Assembly (NCBI GenBank): GCA_037576195.1
Contig: CM075104.1
Span: 21,592,211 to 21,656,210, forward strand
Reading direction: 5' to 3'
DNA length: 64,000 bases
Source: Phytoseiulus persimilis
Lineage: Eukaryota > Arthropoda > Arachnida > Mesostigmata > Phytoseiidae
Within the stretch, counting starts at the first letter, position 1, and the number at the start of each line of letters is the position of its first letter. Below are positions 44,515-57,700 of this stretch, piece by piece. Made by a program: the position numbers and the translations under genes. Below the pieces are notes generated by a model. It had not been told where the DNA came from. It did not search any database and saw only the letters and a program-made list of their open reading frames with translations.

Positions 44515-46964
44515 AAGGGAGGGCAAATTTTTAGCCACACCCGAGCGTCCAGAACACCCGCGGCCGTGATCGAAGGCAGCAATTGGGACCCAGGCCTAGA
44601 TTTCCGACTGATTTCATCTGAAAAGTGTGGTCTCACTGCTCGTGAAACTCTTCCGTCCGATCTTGTATCCGTTGTGAGGATACGTAATTGAACTAAAAGA
44701 CCTTGTACTGGCTATGAAAACATTATCAGAATCATCCCTAGACCCTCTGTGAGTTGTTGTGATTCATCTTGCTCCAGTTCGAATGAAGCAAATGGACCCC
44801 ATTGCCTAGGAATCAGTCGAGACTTCGATCGAATTCCCCATATTCTGATCGACCGATCCGAACCATTCAGAAGAAGAGCGCCACGCTCCATAATCGAGGT
44901 GTCATAACGTTTTTGGTCGCTCGGAGAGGACTCGCTTTCGAAACACCTCCTTAGGGCCCTCTGCTACGAAACGAAAAAGAGAGTGTTCCAAGTGGTCGAT
45001 GAAGGATGAAGAAATCTGGCTACTCCAAGGATGACTTGACTCAAAAACCGAAATCGGATTACCAAAAAATTCCCCTCAGCTCAGCTTCGTGAGCTATCGT
45101 GAAAGTTGCTTCAAGCACTCTAACAGTGTAGCGAGAAAAAAGACGTGACTTTCCAGAATCCCACCCCGGAGCCATGAGTCCAGTTCGACCAACTGTTCAA
45201 GCGACATCAATGTTTCGTCTGGCCGCGGGATCACCCGATGATGACGATTCGAGAGTCAATCTTGACTGAAGAAATACGAGCGGGCATTCTCTGGGCGATG
45301 AGCTGAACCGAGGATGCAAGGAATCAAAATACTCGTGAGTGAGGCTAGCGGCACGCGGTATGATATGCCCAAGAAAGGGGACCGATCCAGCCGGATCGGC
45401 ACAAGATCTAACGACCCTTGTTCTCCTCATCGTGGAAGCAGTCTGGAACGTATCTGTGAGTGGAGCCATTTCCGTCGACCTGATAGCGCTCAATTCCCAG
45501 GAAAAGGTGGTCAGTCCAGGCTGCGAGCCTGGCCTGCTGATTATTGTAAGTTTGAGGAGCGGAATCGGGAGTTCGCAGTGAAAATAGCTGTCAACTAACT
45601 GTAGGATTCCGGACAAGATCACTTCTGGCACAAGACATTTTGACGTAACCACAATGGGAGGCATCAGGAGAGGCACCGCTACTCCCGGAAGGGCCGGTAA
45701 AGACGATCGTCTGACAGTAGTAACGGATATTGATCCGAACCACGTGGACAATGAGGCCCGATAAGGATATTATAGCCCCACCTCCAATACCGCAAAGCTT
45801 GTGCCTGCAATCCATGCGCTGCCGTAACTTCAATCGATTCGTCGCGAACTCTCCTTGTCTTCAATCAATACCTCGTGTCATTAGCAACATTAGTGAGCTC
45901 GTTGAAAACGGTGGGCGCACCGATGGGGTTCGATACGGTGCGTTCGTAACTCGGATATTCGGCGCGTGCAGCACGGTTGACCGGCTACCCTTAAAGACGA
46001 TACACGAACTGCGATGGAGAAATCAGACTTCCTGCGCATCAGTTCCTTTTCCAGGTGTCATCCGATCCCGGTCTTTCTTCCTTAACACCCATTCAATGCT
46101 CCCATAGCGCCCGACAGTGGAGAAGTTTTAGAGATCAACGTGCGAGAATTCTCACACGATCCACTGAGTCAAGTGGGGAATCGCAGTCTGCTTCTCAAAC
46201 TATCAGACATATTGGTACACGCTGAGCATTGATCCATTGCCTGCAGGGTCGATACCAGATAAACGGATTCGACTCGCTTGTATTTCTTTAGCTCGCGCAC
46301 TTGATTCACTTATTTGAACTAACCTACAGTACTATCCTTACCGACAATTATCGTATATCGAGGGAGGAAGACTAGCCATCAGGTCAAATCAAGATCACCT
46401 GGATCGGAAACGAAGTTGTTTTGAACGAACAGGCATGAACCAATGAGCCTAACATTTCCGATGCGTTCCAGCCCCCAGTGAGGTCAGGCTGCCTGCACTT
46501 CCTAATGCCTTGGAGACAATTCCTCAGGGACTTCCTGGGGACTCTCGAATACTCTTCGAACTTGGAGCCAATGGCTGCCTTGCGTTCGACCATGAGAGTG
46601 CGTAAATTGACCCGGCCTAAGAGAAAGACGCCATTGAATTTGGCAAGCTGCTACGTAGGCTGGCGCGTCACCCTCGAATCAACCTCTCGGCAGTCTTCAG
46701 CAGGAGACAGATGGCACGAAGCCGAGAGAGTCGCGCATAGCAGAAACGCCGCCCCTCTCCAGGTGTGCATCACCAAAGAACGATTATCAACATACGAAAG
46801 GTTTCCTTCTCCTTAGAGCACCTTTACGAAATTCCATTTCACTCTTCTACGGACCATTCACATTGCTCTCCCTCTCTGGCTTAAAAACGTTCGCTTTTGG
46901 AGAGAAGCGACCTTCGCGATTCAGATGGCGGAGCAATAATCAAATATCTTACGAAATGGTTTCA

Positions 46965-46970
46965 TTTATT
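46965..46970 (-). terminator. Polyadenylation signal of cuticle gene, copy B
   Basis: AATAAA on the minus strand, about 150 bp past the stop at 47117, in sequence shared with copy A. Confidence 0.55.
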
Positions 46971-47116
46971 TGAAATAATTTAACATAGATGTTGGAATGT
47001 ACATCTTGTGGAAAAGTCGGAGACATAGGATGAAAACAGAAGTATCACAGGAGATGAAGTTCAGGAGAGAATTGTTCGTCCATCAGTGGACGCTTTGATG
47101 TTGAGGGAGCTTGAGC

Positions 47117-48014
47117 TCAATAGTGGTGACCGTAGGCGACGGGAGCCTTGGCGAGGAGGGGAGCAGCGGCGTAAGCGGCAACGGGAGCGGCAGCAACGGC
47201 CTTCACGGCGACAGGGGCGGCGTTATAGACCGCGGCAGCAGGAGCGGAGGGAGCGGTTCCGGGTTCGTTGGTGTGGACAGACGCGCGGAATCCGGCGGCA
47301 TCGGCAACGTAGTCGACGCGACGAGCGATTCCACGGGCATCAGAGAATGAGTAAGAGCCCTTCTTGTTGTTGTAGGCGTCCGAGACCTCGTGGCGGGACT
47401 GCTTGGTTCCGTACTCATCAACGGAGTCGTAACCGAACTGGTACGGCTGGGGAGCGTAGGCGATGGCAGCCTTGGCAACCAAGGGAGCAGCAGCGATCTT
47501 GGCAACAGGGGCAGCAGCAGCGTAGGCGAGCGGGGCAGCATGAGCGTAGCTCAGAGCGGGGGCAGCATGAGCGTAGCTAAGAGCGGGGGCAGCATGAGCG
47601 TAGCTCAGAGCAGGGGCAGCATGTGCGTAGCTCAGAGCGGGAGCAGCATGAGCGTACTTCAGAGCGGGGGCAGCATGTGCGTAGCTCAGAGCAGGGGCAG
47701 CATGTGCGTAGCTCAGAGCGGGAGCAGCATGAGCGTACTTCAGAGCGGGGGCAGCATGAGCGTATCCGAGGGCCGGGGCAGCATGAGCGTATCCGAGGGC
47801 CGGGGCAGCATGAGCGTATCCGGCATAGGCGGGAGCGGCGATGGCTCCGGCATGAGCAGCGGCAACAGCCACGGAGGCAACAACGACCTGGAAAGAGTCA
47901 CAATTGTAATCCTTTGGTATTCTGGAGCACAGTCAACACCAATCGAGGGAATTAGAGTGAAAATCACAGTCCTCCTGAGAGCATTCAAAACGTCGACGCT
48001 ACCTTAGCGAACAT
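47117..48014 (-). CDS. RR-type cuticle protein with YAHAAPAL repeats, copy B, 260 aa
   Basis: Exon 1 (48003-48014) encodes MFAK. A 115-bp intron (47888-48002) follows that differs from copy A at one base that I found. Exon 2 is 47117-47887. Signal peptide, Rebers-Riddiford domain (about 152-215) and the C-terminal GHHY match copy A almost exactly. It has eleven nine-residue repeats instead of twelve, which accounts for the nine-residue length difference. The order of the G, K and S variants differs between copies, so repeats have been shuffled since duplication. Promoter and signals are shared, so the two genes are probably expressed together. Both are expected to be structural chitin-binding cuticle proteins. 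Confidence 0.96.
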
Positions 48015-48060
48015 ATCGAATGATTTGGTGAACTACTTCTGTTGAGAAACACTCGAAGCT

Positions 48061-48080
48061 TTCGCCTTATATTTGGCGAA
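48061..48080 (-). promoter_or_regulatory. TATA box in perfect inverted repeat, copy B
   Basis: Same 20 bp as in copy A: TTCGCC, 8-bp TATA core, GGCGAA. It lies about 50 bp upstream of the start codon at 48014. Confidence 0.75.
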
Positions 48081-48830
48081 AAGGGAGGGCAAATTTTTGG
48101 CCACACCCGAGCGTCCAGAACACCCGGGGCCGTGATCGAAGGCAACAATCGTGTCCCAGGCCTACAAGTCCGGCTGATTCCAACTGAAAAGTGTGGTCTC
48201 ACTGCCTGTGGAATGTCTCGATCGACTGATCCGAACCACTCAAAACAGAGAGCGTCCTGCGCCATAATCGAGATGTTATGACTCTCCGAAATCGCAATCT
48301 TTGAGACGAGAAACTTGGCGACACATGTTTCGTCGCTCCAATATAACTTCCGTTTTATTCGACTTCTGGGGGCCCTCTGACACGTAAAAGAGGGAAAAAT
48401 AAGAGAAGTTCTCGATTGAAAATGAAGGAATCTAGCTGCTCTATGAACGACTTCACTCAAACCTGAAATCGGAGCGGCAAGAACTTAACTTTCCCTCAGC
48501 TTAGCTTCATGAGTCATCGTAACAGTTACGCTCAAGCACTCTGATAGCGAAGTGACAAAAACTGTCTTCGGAAGGATTGACGTAACTTCCCAGAATCCCG
48601 CCCCTGAGCCATGAGCCAAGTTCGACGAACTGTCCAGCTGGCATCAAGTTTTCTTTTGACCGTGGGATCACCCGGTAAACGATTCGAGAATGCCCAAGAA
48701 CGGAGATTGATTTAGCCCGACCGGCAGAAGATGTATTGACCCTTGTTCTTGTCAACGTTGTAGCAGTCCGGAACGGATCCGGGAGTGAGCGATTTCCGTC
48801 GACCCCATCTGGCTCAGTTTCCACCATGTG

Positions 48831-50454
48831 GTGGTCATTGGCTCCGCAATCAAAGCCGTGCAGACAATGTCAGTATGCGCGTATGACATACCAAGAGGCG
48901 TGGCAACCCGGCTCCCACTTCCTACGTTTGCTTTGAGCCGTTTTCTGGGGATTTCGGCTCTTCGCCGACCTTGATTCTGCCCTGGGGCAAAAACACTCCG
49001 ACCAAACTCGGAGACATCTGGCCGCGGTTCGCCGCCGGCGGGATCGCCACCTTGTTAATTGCTTCTTAATTTATCGCGGCCGCACAAAAAACTCCACTTG
49101 ATATACAGCGTGGAAACGCCACGATTTGAGGTCAGTCGCCGATTCTCGATATCTGGTGAATTTTTGCCCAGTATTAAATGCCCATCGTTCGATTCTGTGA
49201 AGTAGGCGATGTTTCGCAAGGGAGCCGCGCTATCGTCGTAGGCGCACTATCTGGGAGCCGGGAAATTTATTGCATGCCGGAGAGCTCCCTCTCCATGAAA
49301 TCGGAGCGCCAGTGCGAATCACTTTTCAGTGGGAAAGAACCTAGCGATTGAACTGCGCGGCGTCACTCAACTGTACGCTCTCGTTCCGAGGATTCGTCCA
49401 TGATTTTCAAATCAGCTTGAACAAGGAAAGTCGTAAAGGTTTCTGATGAGCGAGAGATTCCGAATGATTCATGAATTCTCCGTCAAGGCTCGGATCGTCT
49501 TTCCATCCGGTGTGTACGGAGTGAAAAATGTGGTGCTTTCGGGACTCTTGAGGTTTCCTGATCGTCGTGCTCATTAACGAGCTAATCAGCCGGCGATACG
49601 TTTGCATCAAGGTCTGTGTCGAGCGATTGGCCGAGAAAAATCGTTCAACATCGGTTCACAACGGCGCGCGTTGTCCAGCCCGCACGCTTGTCATCCATCA
49701 ATTCGTCGATAAGGAGTCGAATTAATTGAAACTGGAGTGTGCGGTCTGCGGTCGACACAAGGTTTACAACAGAGCAGACAAAGCCGCGGACCCCATCTCT
49801 GTCAGAAGGAGACGGCGGATGATTTCAGTCGGAAGGTGCGAGATATGAATACAAGATCGCCATGCTCAGATCCCGGGATGATGGCATGGATGCTTTGGCT
49901 GTGTCGTAGATTTGCTCGCAGGTATTCAGCCTTGATTTAGACAAAAGAGGAGTCGTCGTGCTTCTCGAGTGGTCCCGCCTACACAAAAAGTTAAGTCGAC
50001 ATCACCAACTTCACCGGTGGCTTCTCCCTGTGTCCATCCGTCAGTCAGTCAGCCGGCTAGTCGGTTGGTCCGTCGGTCGTTCTGTCTGTCCAGCGATCCA
50101 TCCGTCCATCTATTCGCCCGTTTGTCTCCGTCCGTGGACAGAAGCTGCCCGAACAGTGGCATCACTGCTGGTTACGCGGTGTTCATCTCTACGCCTGGCT
50201 GATTCTCTTGTCCATCCCCTTGCCTCCAGTGCAGAGTCGCCTACGAGCATCGCCAGAGCTCACCAGGCGCCCGGAGGGTTAGCATCACTGCCAGAGTGTG
50301 AGACAGAGTGATGTATGAGTGACAGACCGCTGACCGGCGTCATGTTTTTGTTCGCATAGAGGCTCGAAGATATTGTGCAGTTTTTTTTCCACCGGGACTT
50401 GCGTCGCCGAGACGCTCCATTCCGCGAGAAGATCGCCCATGTGAAAGAGAGACA
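48831..50454. other. No supported gene
   Basis: No recognisable domain, repeat or RNA gene. A degenerate GTCNGTC-type simple repeat lies near 50040-50150. Confidence 0.4.
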
Positions 50455-50553
50455 ATGAAGCTGCATCTCTGTGATAAGTTGTGCCGATATTTATGTTTCA
50501 TTTTCGTCTTGGAGACGTTCACCACCTCCTCGGGCCAACAGACGGAAGTTTAC
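50455..50553 (+). CDS. Candidate signal-peptide exon
   Basis: The ATG opens a 33-codon segment with a hydrophobic core (CRYLCFIFVLETFTTSSG) and ends in frame (phase 0) at TTTAC followed by a GTGAGTATG donor. This looks like the first coding exon of a secreted or membrane protein on the plus strand. The next exon is not certain; 54661-54739 starts in a compatible phase. No family is recognised. Chance is possible. Confidence 0.35.
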
Positions 50554-53500
50554 GTGAGTATGAATCTTTCAACGAAGAGCAAATGTCCCATGGGGACGGG
50601 ATGGGAACCACTTCCGAAGGAGAGCCGAACGGTTCTTCCTTCGGGGTCGAGCCGGAGTTGCAGATTGGACGCCCGAAATCTCTGCGACCCACGTCGCAAT
50701 TTCTGTGAGAGCGATTTTCCGATGTCACGGGCCTTCCCTGATGCGGCTCACGGAAGGAGTTGGCCAAGCTTTTCGCGACCCGTTTTTTTCGGTCAGTGTT
50801 GTTAATAGGCAGGGGGCAACCTTGATCTGACTACATCGATAACGGCTCTCTGGGATGATTTGTGGACTTTATCGCGGATTGGCCGCCAGAAGTTCTCCGA
50901 CGAAATTCAAGAGCCCAGTAAGCTAGGGGCGGCTCCGCAAGGCCCTTAGGACGAAAAAAAGTGCTCGCGCCCTTCGAACGCATAACTGCCTCGTCTGTCT
51001 ACGGCTACGAATAATTACTACTAGCATGTAGAAAAGCGCCACCAGGACCGGTGGCAGCAGCCACTGCCGTAACGGCGGAACAAATTGAAACGTTTTTATA
51101 TTTCTACGGTCGTTTTTCCCAACCTCGGCTCCAATACTGGTGGCTATTAATGATGAATGAGCGTTACGCCTCTTCAAAACAGGAACACGGGCTTGATTCG
51201 CTTCCCCCTACCGCCACCGAAAGTGACATAGTCTGGCTCATACAACGCCACAGGTCTTTCCAGCGTGGGAAACTCGTGAAAACTCGGATCTCACGTCCGA
51301 GGATCCGAGAGACAGAGCGAGAATTCGAAATCTCGTCCGGACTGGTCGCCTGGTAGTCCTCTCCGGTGCTTTGTCTTCCGTGCGACCCCGGCTCGAGCCC
51401 GGAGGTGTTTTGAAGCGCCATCAACCTGTCACTCGCGAGTGCTACACTCGATACTCTGCTTCGATCGACTATGCTCGCACAGAACACAAATGAGCTGGCC
51501 AACAGAGCATCCAGCGTTTCCCTCGGAGCAGGTGTTTTATAAATCGATTCCATCTGAGAACGGTCTATGGAAAGATTGCGTGTCTTCAGCCGCGTGTGCA
51601 ACCGAGTTCGCTCCGAGGATGCCATTGTTTCTCCCGCGATTTCATGCTTCTTGAAAGCCACAATCACGATCACTTTTTTTGTTCCCGTGGACAAGACGGA
51701 GGAATGAGCCTTCCCTTTTACTCATTTCCATATTACTCAACGATCAAGGTCGAAGCTGAAACTCTTCTGTGCAACTGACTTCTTGGTACCTCCCGGCTAA
51801 TGAACGCGTCAAGTACTTTTGATGACGGCACGGTTTGAATGCTGAATTGACACTTCTTCCTAATTAATCAGACTCCGAATCTTTGTCTCGGCGGAACAAC
51901 ACGAGGTCTCCTGAAAAGATGTCCTGCGAATCACATTTCTCGGAGCTGAGAGCGTTGGGGCAACCAGGGTTTCGAGCTTGAATCAAACCTCCATTAGAAT
52001 CTTTCATGAACCGCAGCCAAAACAGATTAAGTCAACTCAGCTGGACACAATTAAAACCAGAATTCTGAGCTGCAGTCAACGAGCGAGGACTTGGCGCGGA
52101 GCACAAAAGAGTTCGCTGCATGCAATGCTGGAGAGGAAAACAGCGGCGACGTCTCCAAGGTGACTCTCGTCGACCGCATGCTCATGTGGCGGCGATGACG
52201 ACGCACCAACGCATCCAAGCGAAGAGCTGAGTGAGGTGGAAGAGCGGGAAACAAAGACTCAGACCACGAAGCCTCTGGAATGGTTCCTCTGGCGCGCCTC
52301 ACCCACGTCCGGCCGGATATCCAGAATTCATTGATTACAATTACGTTAATCTATCTGATCGACCTCGCTCCGATCGATCACGTCGAGCGATTACGGGTCT
52401 TCGCGAACAAGAATAACGTAGAACGAAAGAGAAGCGACCATCCATTGTGACTATTCAGCCTTCGAAAATCAACTCCACATAGAACGCAGTGAGTTCTGTC
52501 ACCATTCGCTGACTCTCGATGGGGAGACCCTGGAGAATGATTACGAAAGCCGCTAGAGAAGGGTGTTTGTGAAGGATTCGCCGTCCCCAGCAACTCATCG
52601 GTCGCTACTGAGTGCGTTCAGTTCTTCAACGGTGAGAGATTCAAGGTCGAAAAGGTCTCCTAAGCTCCGTCGCTCCCCCTCTTATTGCCTCGTTGCTGAG
52701 CAGAGTCACGATCTGGCACAAAGAGAACATTTGCGTCGAGGCACCGAAAATCATCGGGGCAGATCACTCTGTATTACACCCGTAAGAGGAACGCCATGAG
52801 CCTGTATCAGAAAGCCATGGATCTTACTTTACGTACGTCTATAATTACTCAATTTCCAATGCCGGCCCGCCGGTCCGACGGTTCTGAGCGCGGTGACAAG
52901 TGAACACTGTATTGAGCAATTCGGTGAAAAATATTTCTGCCAGTAATTGGTGAGCGCGTGGGTTTCGACGAGCGAAAACAGATTGATATGAGGCGCACAG
53001 TATGTGCGATATCATTTTTCAAAACTGGACTTGTCAATGTCAAGATTGCCATCGACGCGAGTTGATTGAAAATCTATCGGTTTTTCAAGAGTCTTCGCTC
53101 CGATAATTGGAATCTACTCTGACCAACGGCAAGTTGACTCTTTACTCGTAGCGGTGTATCGACGGAGCGCTAGATATTGCCACTGTTCCGGAGGGAACCT
53201 TCGTCCCGTGGATTCGAGCTCTCGATTCTTCTCGAGTCCGCGGATCATAGAACTATCTTAACTCGTACTTGGTCCATATCTCCTCCAGTGCGAAGATAGC
53301 CATATCTCATTTCCACAGCACTGAATTGAGTTCGGACGACCTCGGCTCGCAATGGAAAAGGTCGCTCCAGAAGGAATATAGAAATGAAGAGCGAGACAAA
53401 AAGAGCAAATTAACCGAAGATGAACCAAAGGCGAGGCCGACTTGAGAAAGGAGAGCATTCAAACGAAAGCGCCCTGTTTCATCATCTCTTGGAAGCGTTG

Positions 53501-54660
53501 AGGTCACAGACTGTGGGCGTAGACGCGCAGCAACAACAACAATTGTATACTTCGTCTGCGCGGAACGAACTTTTATCTCTGAACTTCAGACTTCGGCGAC
53601 CAGCTGAGCGCTTTGCATATTCAAAGTGACAGTTCGTTCGCAGTCAGCCGCCATTGAGTACTAACGAAAGGCAGCATCAGCACTAACGAAAACCATGCAC
53701 AACCCAGATCCCGTGACTTCCAAAACTTCTGCGCAGTCCGTCATACGTCCCCTCAGAGCACTCGCCTTAATTGGATATCCCTCTCTCTCTCTTTCTCTGT
53801 CTCTCTGGTTGTGGCTCCCTTCGGAATTATTCCGCACACCGCGAGACGGAGTTGAATCTTCCGGGACGAGTCTCCCTCCCGGCGGCGGGTGACAACGTCG
53901 GCGACAAAGAGATCGCCGGAGCGTATCTGCTGGCGTGAATCCTTCTACATTCCGCGAAGAGCTTCTGCATTGAGAGAGGTCGAGGAACTCTGGAACAAAA
54001 CATCGCACAAGGATGGTATGATGACTTTCAAAATCAGACGGCTTGAGCACACATCTCGATCCGGTCAAGTTTTATTTTTCCGGCTGCTCCGGGTCGACGG
54101 TAATAATCATTGCATAATGACAAGTCCCATTCAGAGCGAGCGCTTTCCACTCGACTCAACGATGCCCAATCAACCTTGGCTTTGAGATGAGAAGGGTCTG
54201 GCTGTCCGATCGACCGACCGAACGAACGACTCACTGACTAACCGACCGATCGGCGGGCGGGGGGACGGACTGAATGACTGCGTCACTTGTACATTGTAAT
54301 CTATAACGGCGGATTATTATGCAGCCATATCGATACCATGGCAAGATTGTGCCGCAGAAGAATAAATCGTTAGATGCAATCGCAGGCCCGAAAAGCTTAT
54401 ATGTTACGCGTATTTCTCTTTTGGTTTTCGTGGAAGTTCCTGCTCGCTGGTGTCGTTTCGTTGAAACGATACTCCGCCCTGAACTTTCGTCAGATACGGC
54501 AGAGGATCTTTGGGAAACATAATGAATTCGATAACAGTCTCCAAAAACACCATCCGGCATACTTCATTTCGGGTTCTAGTCCAGTTCCGAGCAAAAGATG
54601 CCCGCTTGAGCGAACAGAATCCAGTAATATTGACATCCTTGGTTTCGTTTGTCTTTTCAG
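50554..54660. other. Unassigned, possible intron
   Basis: If 50455 and 54661 belong to one gene, this is its intron. A TCTC microsatellite lies near 53780. No other feature is supported. Confidence 0.3.
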
Positions 54661-54739
54661 ACGGATTACAGTCGGAGCCTTGTGTTTCCGTCCCCCATCG
54701 TTGATAACACGACACGTGCCGCGCTACAGTCTGGCTTCG
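54661..54739 (+). CDS. Candidate internal exon
   Basis: A 79-bp segment has a pyrimidine-rich acceptor (GTCTTTTCAG) and a GTAAGT donor. In phase 0 it reads TDYSRSLVFPSPIVDNTTRA and further. It may continue the signal-peptide exon at 50455. I found no convincing next exon and recognise no family. Confidence 0.35.
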
Positions 54740-57700
54740 GTAAGTCGAAAATTCGTTATAACGGAATCAGTTCGACGCTGAGAGGTGTTATCAAACATAT
54801 TCATGATAGTACAAGCCCTGCTATCTCTAATATGGACGAACAATAGAGCATGGTCCATTTGGTCGAGCAGAAGGGTATGCCCGTCTATTTTACAAGCGTA
54901 TCGCATGGTGCCCGTATATTTCTCTTCATTCGGCCGCGAGCAACCTGATTTCCTGCAGGCTGGACCGAGAAGAATCGTTCATACCGAGCGAGCCATTCGT
55001 AAAACATGGCTCAAGCTGAGCTGCTTCAGAGCGTTATCGGCTAGGAGGCTCGATCCAAGGAGGAACGGAGTCGCGGGGCGAGCTCAAACCGAACACTGGG
55101 GGTCGCCAACCAGGGGAAACTCCGAGGTTCCAGCCTCCCGTCGAATGGTTTCCTACGCTTCCTCAAAAGAATGGCCGCTCTGAAGAAGGCTCCCTCGCCG
55201 AGTTTTCTAATGTGCTCTCGTATCTCTCATAATATTGTGACGAAATGGAGCTTGAAGTGCACCGGGGACAGGGTCCTGCGAGCGTGGCGATCTCGCGGAT
55301 GGATCTCGCGGACCCTATGAAGTTAGATGGAGAACTCTTAAGAATGACGCAAGGTTTACGAAACGATCAATTTGGCACCTCGTGCGAGTTATGCCACGTG
55401 GACGTTACGATCATTCGATCACAGCCGATGATCAATGAAAAACAGGTATCCGAGAGTGGACGAATGATTGTGTGAACGGAAGAGTGAATGAGTGAAAAGT
55501 CAATGGAACGATAAATGATCGGATAGGACTACCGCCCGGTAATGGTATCTGCGGGTCTACCATAGGGGAACACATGTCGATAGATTTGGGCGTTTCTGAA
55601 TTTCCGCATTGGCCTGCCTCGAGGCAAGGTCGCCCTCAGCCACACGAAGTCCACTTGAAGAACTTCTGTTTTAATTTTGACGACACAACCGTGATATCGG
55701 CTGCAATCGAGTGCGCTTCCGATAGCGATGCGATATCTTCCCCATGAGAGCCTGCGGGCGGACCGAAGATTACTCTCCGGAAAAGGAATTTACGCTGCGA
55801 GAATGTCAGGAAGTTTCGCGGAGGAAATTATTGAGTTCGGTTGCGGCTCAGGCTAGCGAGTCACCGCCGTGTTTCCAAACAGATGCTTCAACAGTTCAAT
55901 GGATGCTGAATCCGTCTGTTTTTCGGGTGGAACCAGCGGCGAGCAGGGCGGCTTCATCCTGTTGAAGATGACGATCGGTGATCGATGATTGACACCAATT
56001 AAAGAAGTGGTTCATTCTCTTCCAAGTTTTCTTGACCGACAACTGAACCGATTGCTCCGATCGCAAGGTCGCGTGCTTCTCACAGAACAAAGCTAATTGT
56101 TACTCGCCATTGTTTGCTGAAAGATAGCAAAACTTTATGCAATCGGACGAACCTCTTGAGCAATTTGCCTCCGCATTGTAACTGTTCGATTCTGTCGACT
56201 GAATTGTGACGGTGTTGCCCTCCCGATCGTTACGGGCAAGTTTATCGTTCGCATTTTCGGTGAAACCTTAATTCTTCATCATGCGAGCATTTATGCCCAG
56301 GATCGCCGAGTCGTGCTGTGAATTTTCGGTTCTCCAAGCTCTTGACAAGAGGGAAATTTCCGTAATATGCGGTGAAAACAATGGTGGAATTTCTGACGGA
56401 AACGTCCTTCCAGATTCTGTTCTGGCATCTTCCTGCTCTGCGTGACATTTCGGCAGCGGGGCGCGCTGGACTTCAGAGAGAGATTCTTGAGGACTGATTG
56501 TGCTGCGAGCAATCTGATTATCATGATCGGGCGGCCTCCACCGAGTCGCTTTTTCCGGCTCCTTCATCCGGTGAAGCCCGGCAAGAGCTTGGTGAATCTG
56601 TTGCTTCTCGGCCCCTGGCTTCCAAAATAGATCCTGACGATGTGTTCCGGTCTCAATTCGAGTTTGAGAGCGATCCCCGAACTACGGTCCGAGCTTAATC
56701 CCCAGCGCGATCGAGCGCACCGCGCGTCAAATCTTCTCGAGCCCGTCCAAGCTGCTCACCCTTTAACGCTCAAAATACCCACCTATTCCAACAGTGAATG
56801 GCGTTTTCGAAGCTGTCGTCCAGGAGCAAAGATCAAAGTCTCGCTAATCTCCGCCAAAAATGAGTCTGTCGCGCCTACTAAAGTGATGCGGATGCCGGTT
56901 CCACTGTCGCTCGCTCTGTAGTTCGTCTCTGTGGAGAACGATGGTTCCGGGATATCCACCAGGAACTGAATTATCATATTTTGTTTATGTTCCTCTACCA
57001 GCTTCACACATATGTCCGAATTATATCGCAACAAAGGAGCACGCAGTATTCGTTGGAAACCACGGCGTCATCTCGCCCGAATCAGATAGAATTCATATGA
57101 AATCGACACGCAACCCTGTCGTGTAGAACGTATTCCCACCAGATTTCGCTCAGGCCGGCGAGCTTCAGCGTCAGACTTTCAATCGATTCATCCAAACAAC
57201 AACAGAGCCACGAGGCTGACGCCGATATCAGTTGCCGCTCGTCACATGCAGCTTCTCCGTTTCCTTCCATTCCCGTATCTTCGTTGCTGGGTCGGACTCA
57301 CCGCTCTCGCGCCCAGGATTCGGGAACCACGGCTCCAGTGATTTCAAGTTGCAAAACAAGATCTTCATCAGAGATCCGCTGTTCGATTGTCAAACATCTC
57401 GAAAAGCGTCTTCGACCGTACAGTTTTCTAGTCATGCCAAGCTCCTTGTTCTTTTCTACCCTGTGGCGGCTCTATGAGCTTCGCATGTGGCATGCCACCG
57501 AGCACATAATAACTGCCCACTGTTGGGAGCCTTTTGTCAAACTAGTATCAAACTATAGTTTGTCGTTTCATATTCTTGGGCCCGGCACCTCATTCCTCTG
57601 ATGTGCGTTTGTTGAATCTTCTGAGCGGAAGTACCGTTCCATCAAACCGAACTGCCCAGTTTAAATCCGTTAGACACACTTTCCCCGAATGATTTGTTCA

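Larger units (their letters stand above)
42300..45520. repeat. Segmental duplication, copy A
   Basis: Aligns along its length, as a direct repeat, with 45540-48830. Matches include GCGCTGCCG near 42590 and 45830, and the stretch near 45165-45240 with 48590-48670. The outer parts are clearly diverged, while the cuticle gene in the middle is nearly identical. Each unit is about 3.25 kb. Confidence 0.8.
45540..48830. repeat. Segmental duplication, copy B
   Basis: Direct partner of copy A, immediately adjacent. It includes the 47.1 kb cuticle gene and its flanks. The boundaries are approximate (within about 50 bp) because similarity fades. Confidence 0.8.

Noticed and set aside
47540-47830. Regular 27-bp repeats that could suggest a CRISPR array
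   Set aside because: There are no spacers; the repeats are contiguous, coding and in a eukaryotic cuticle gene.
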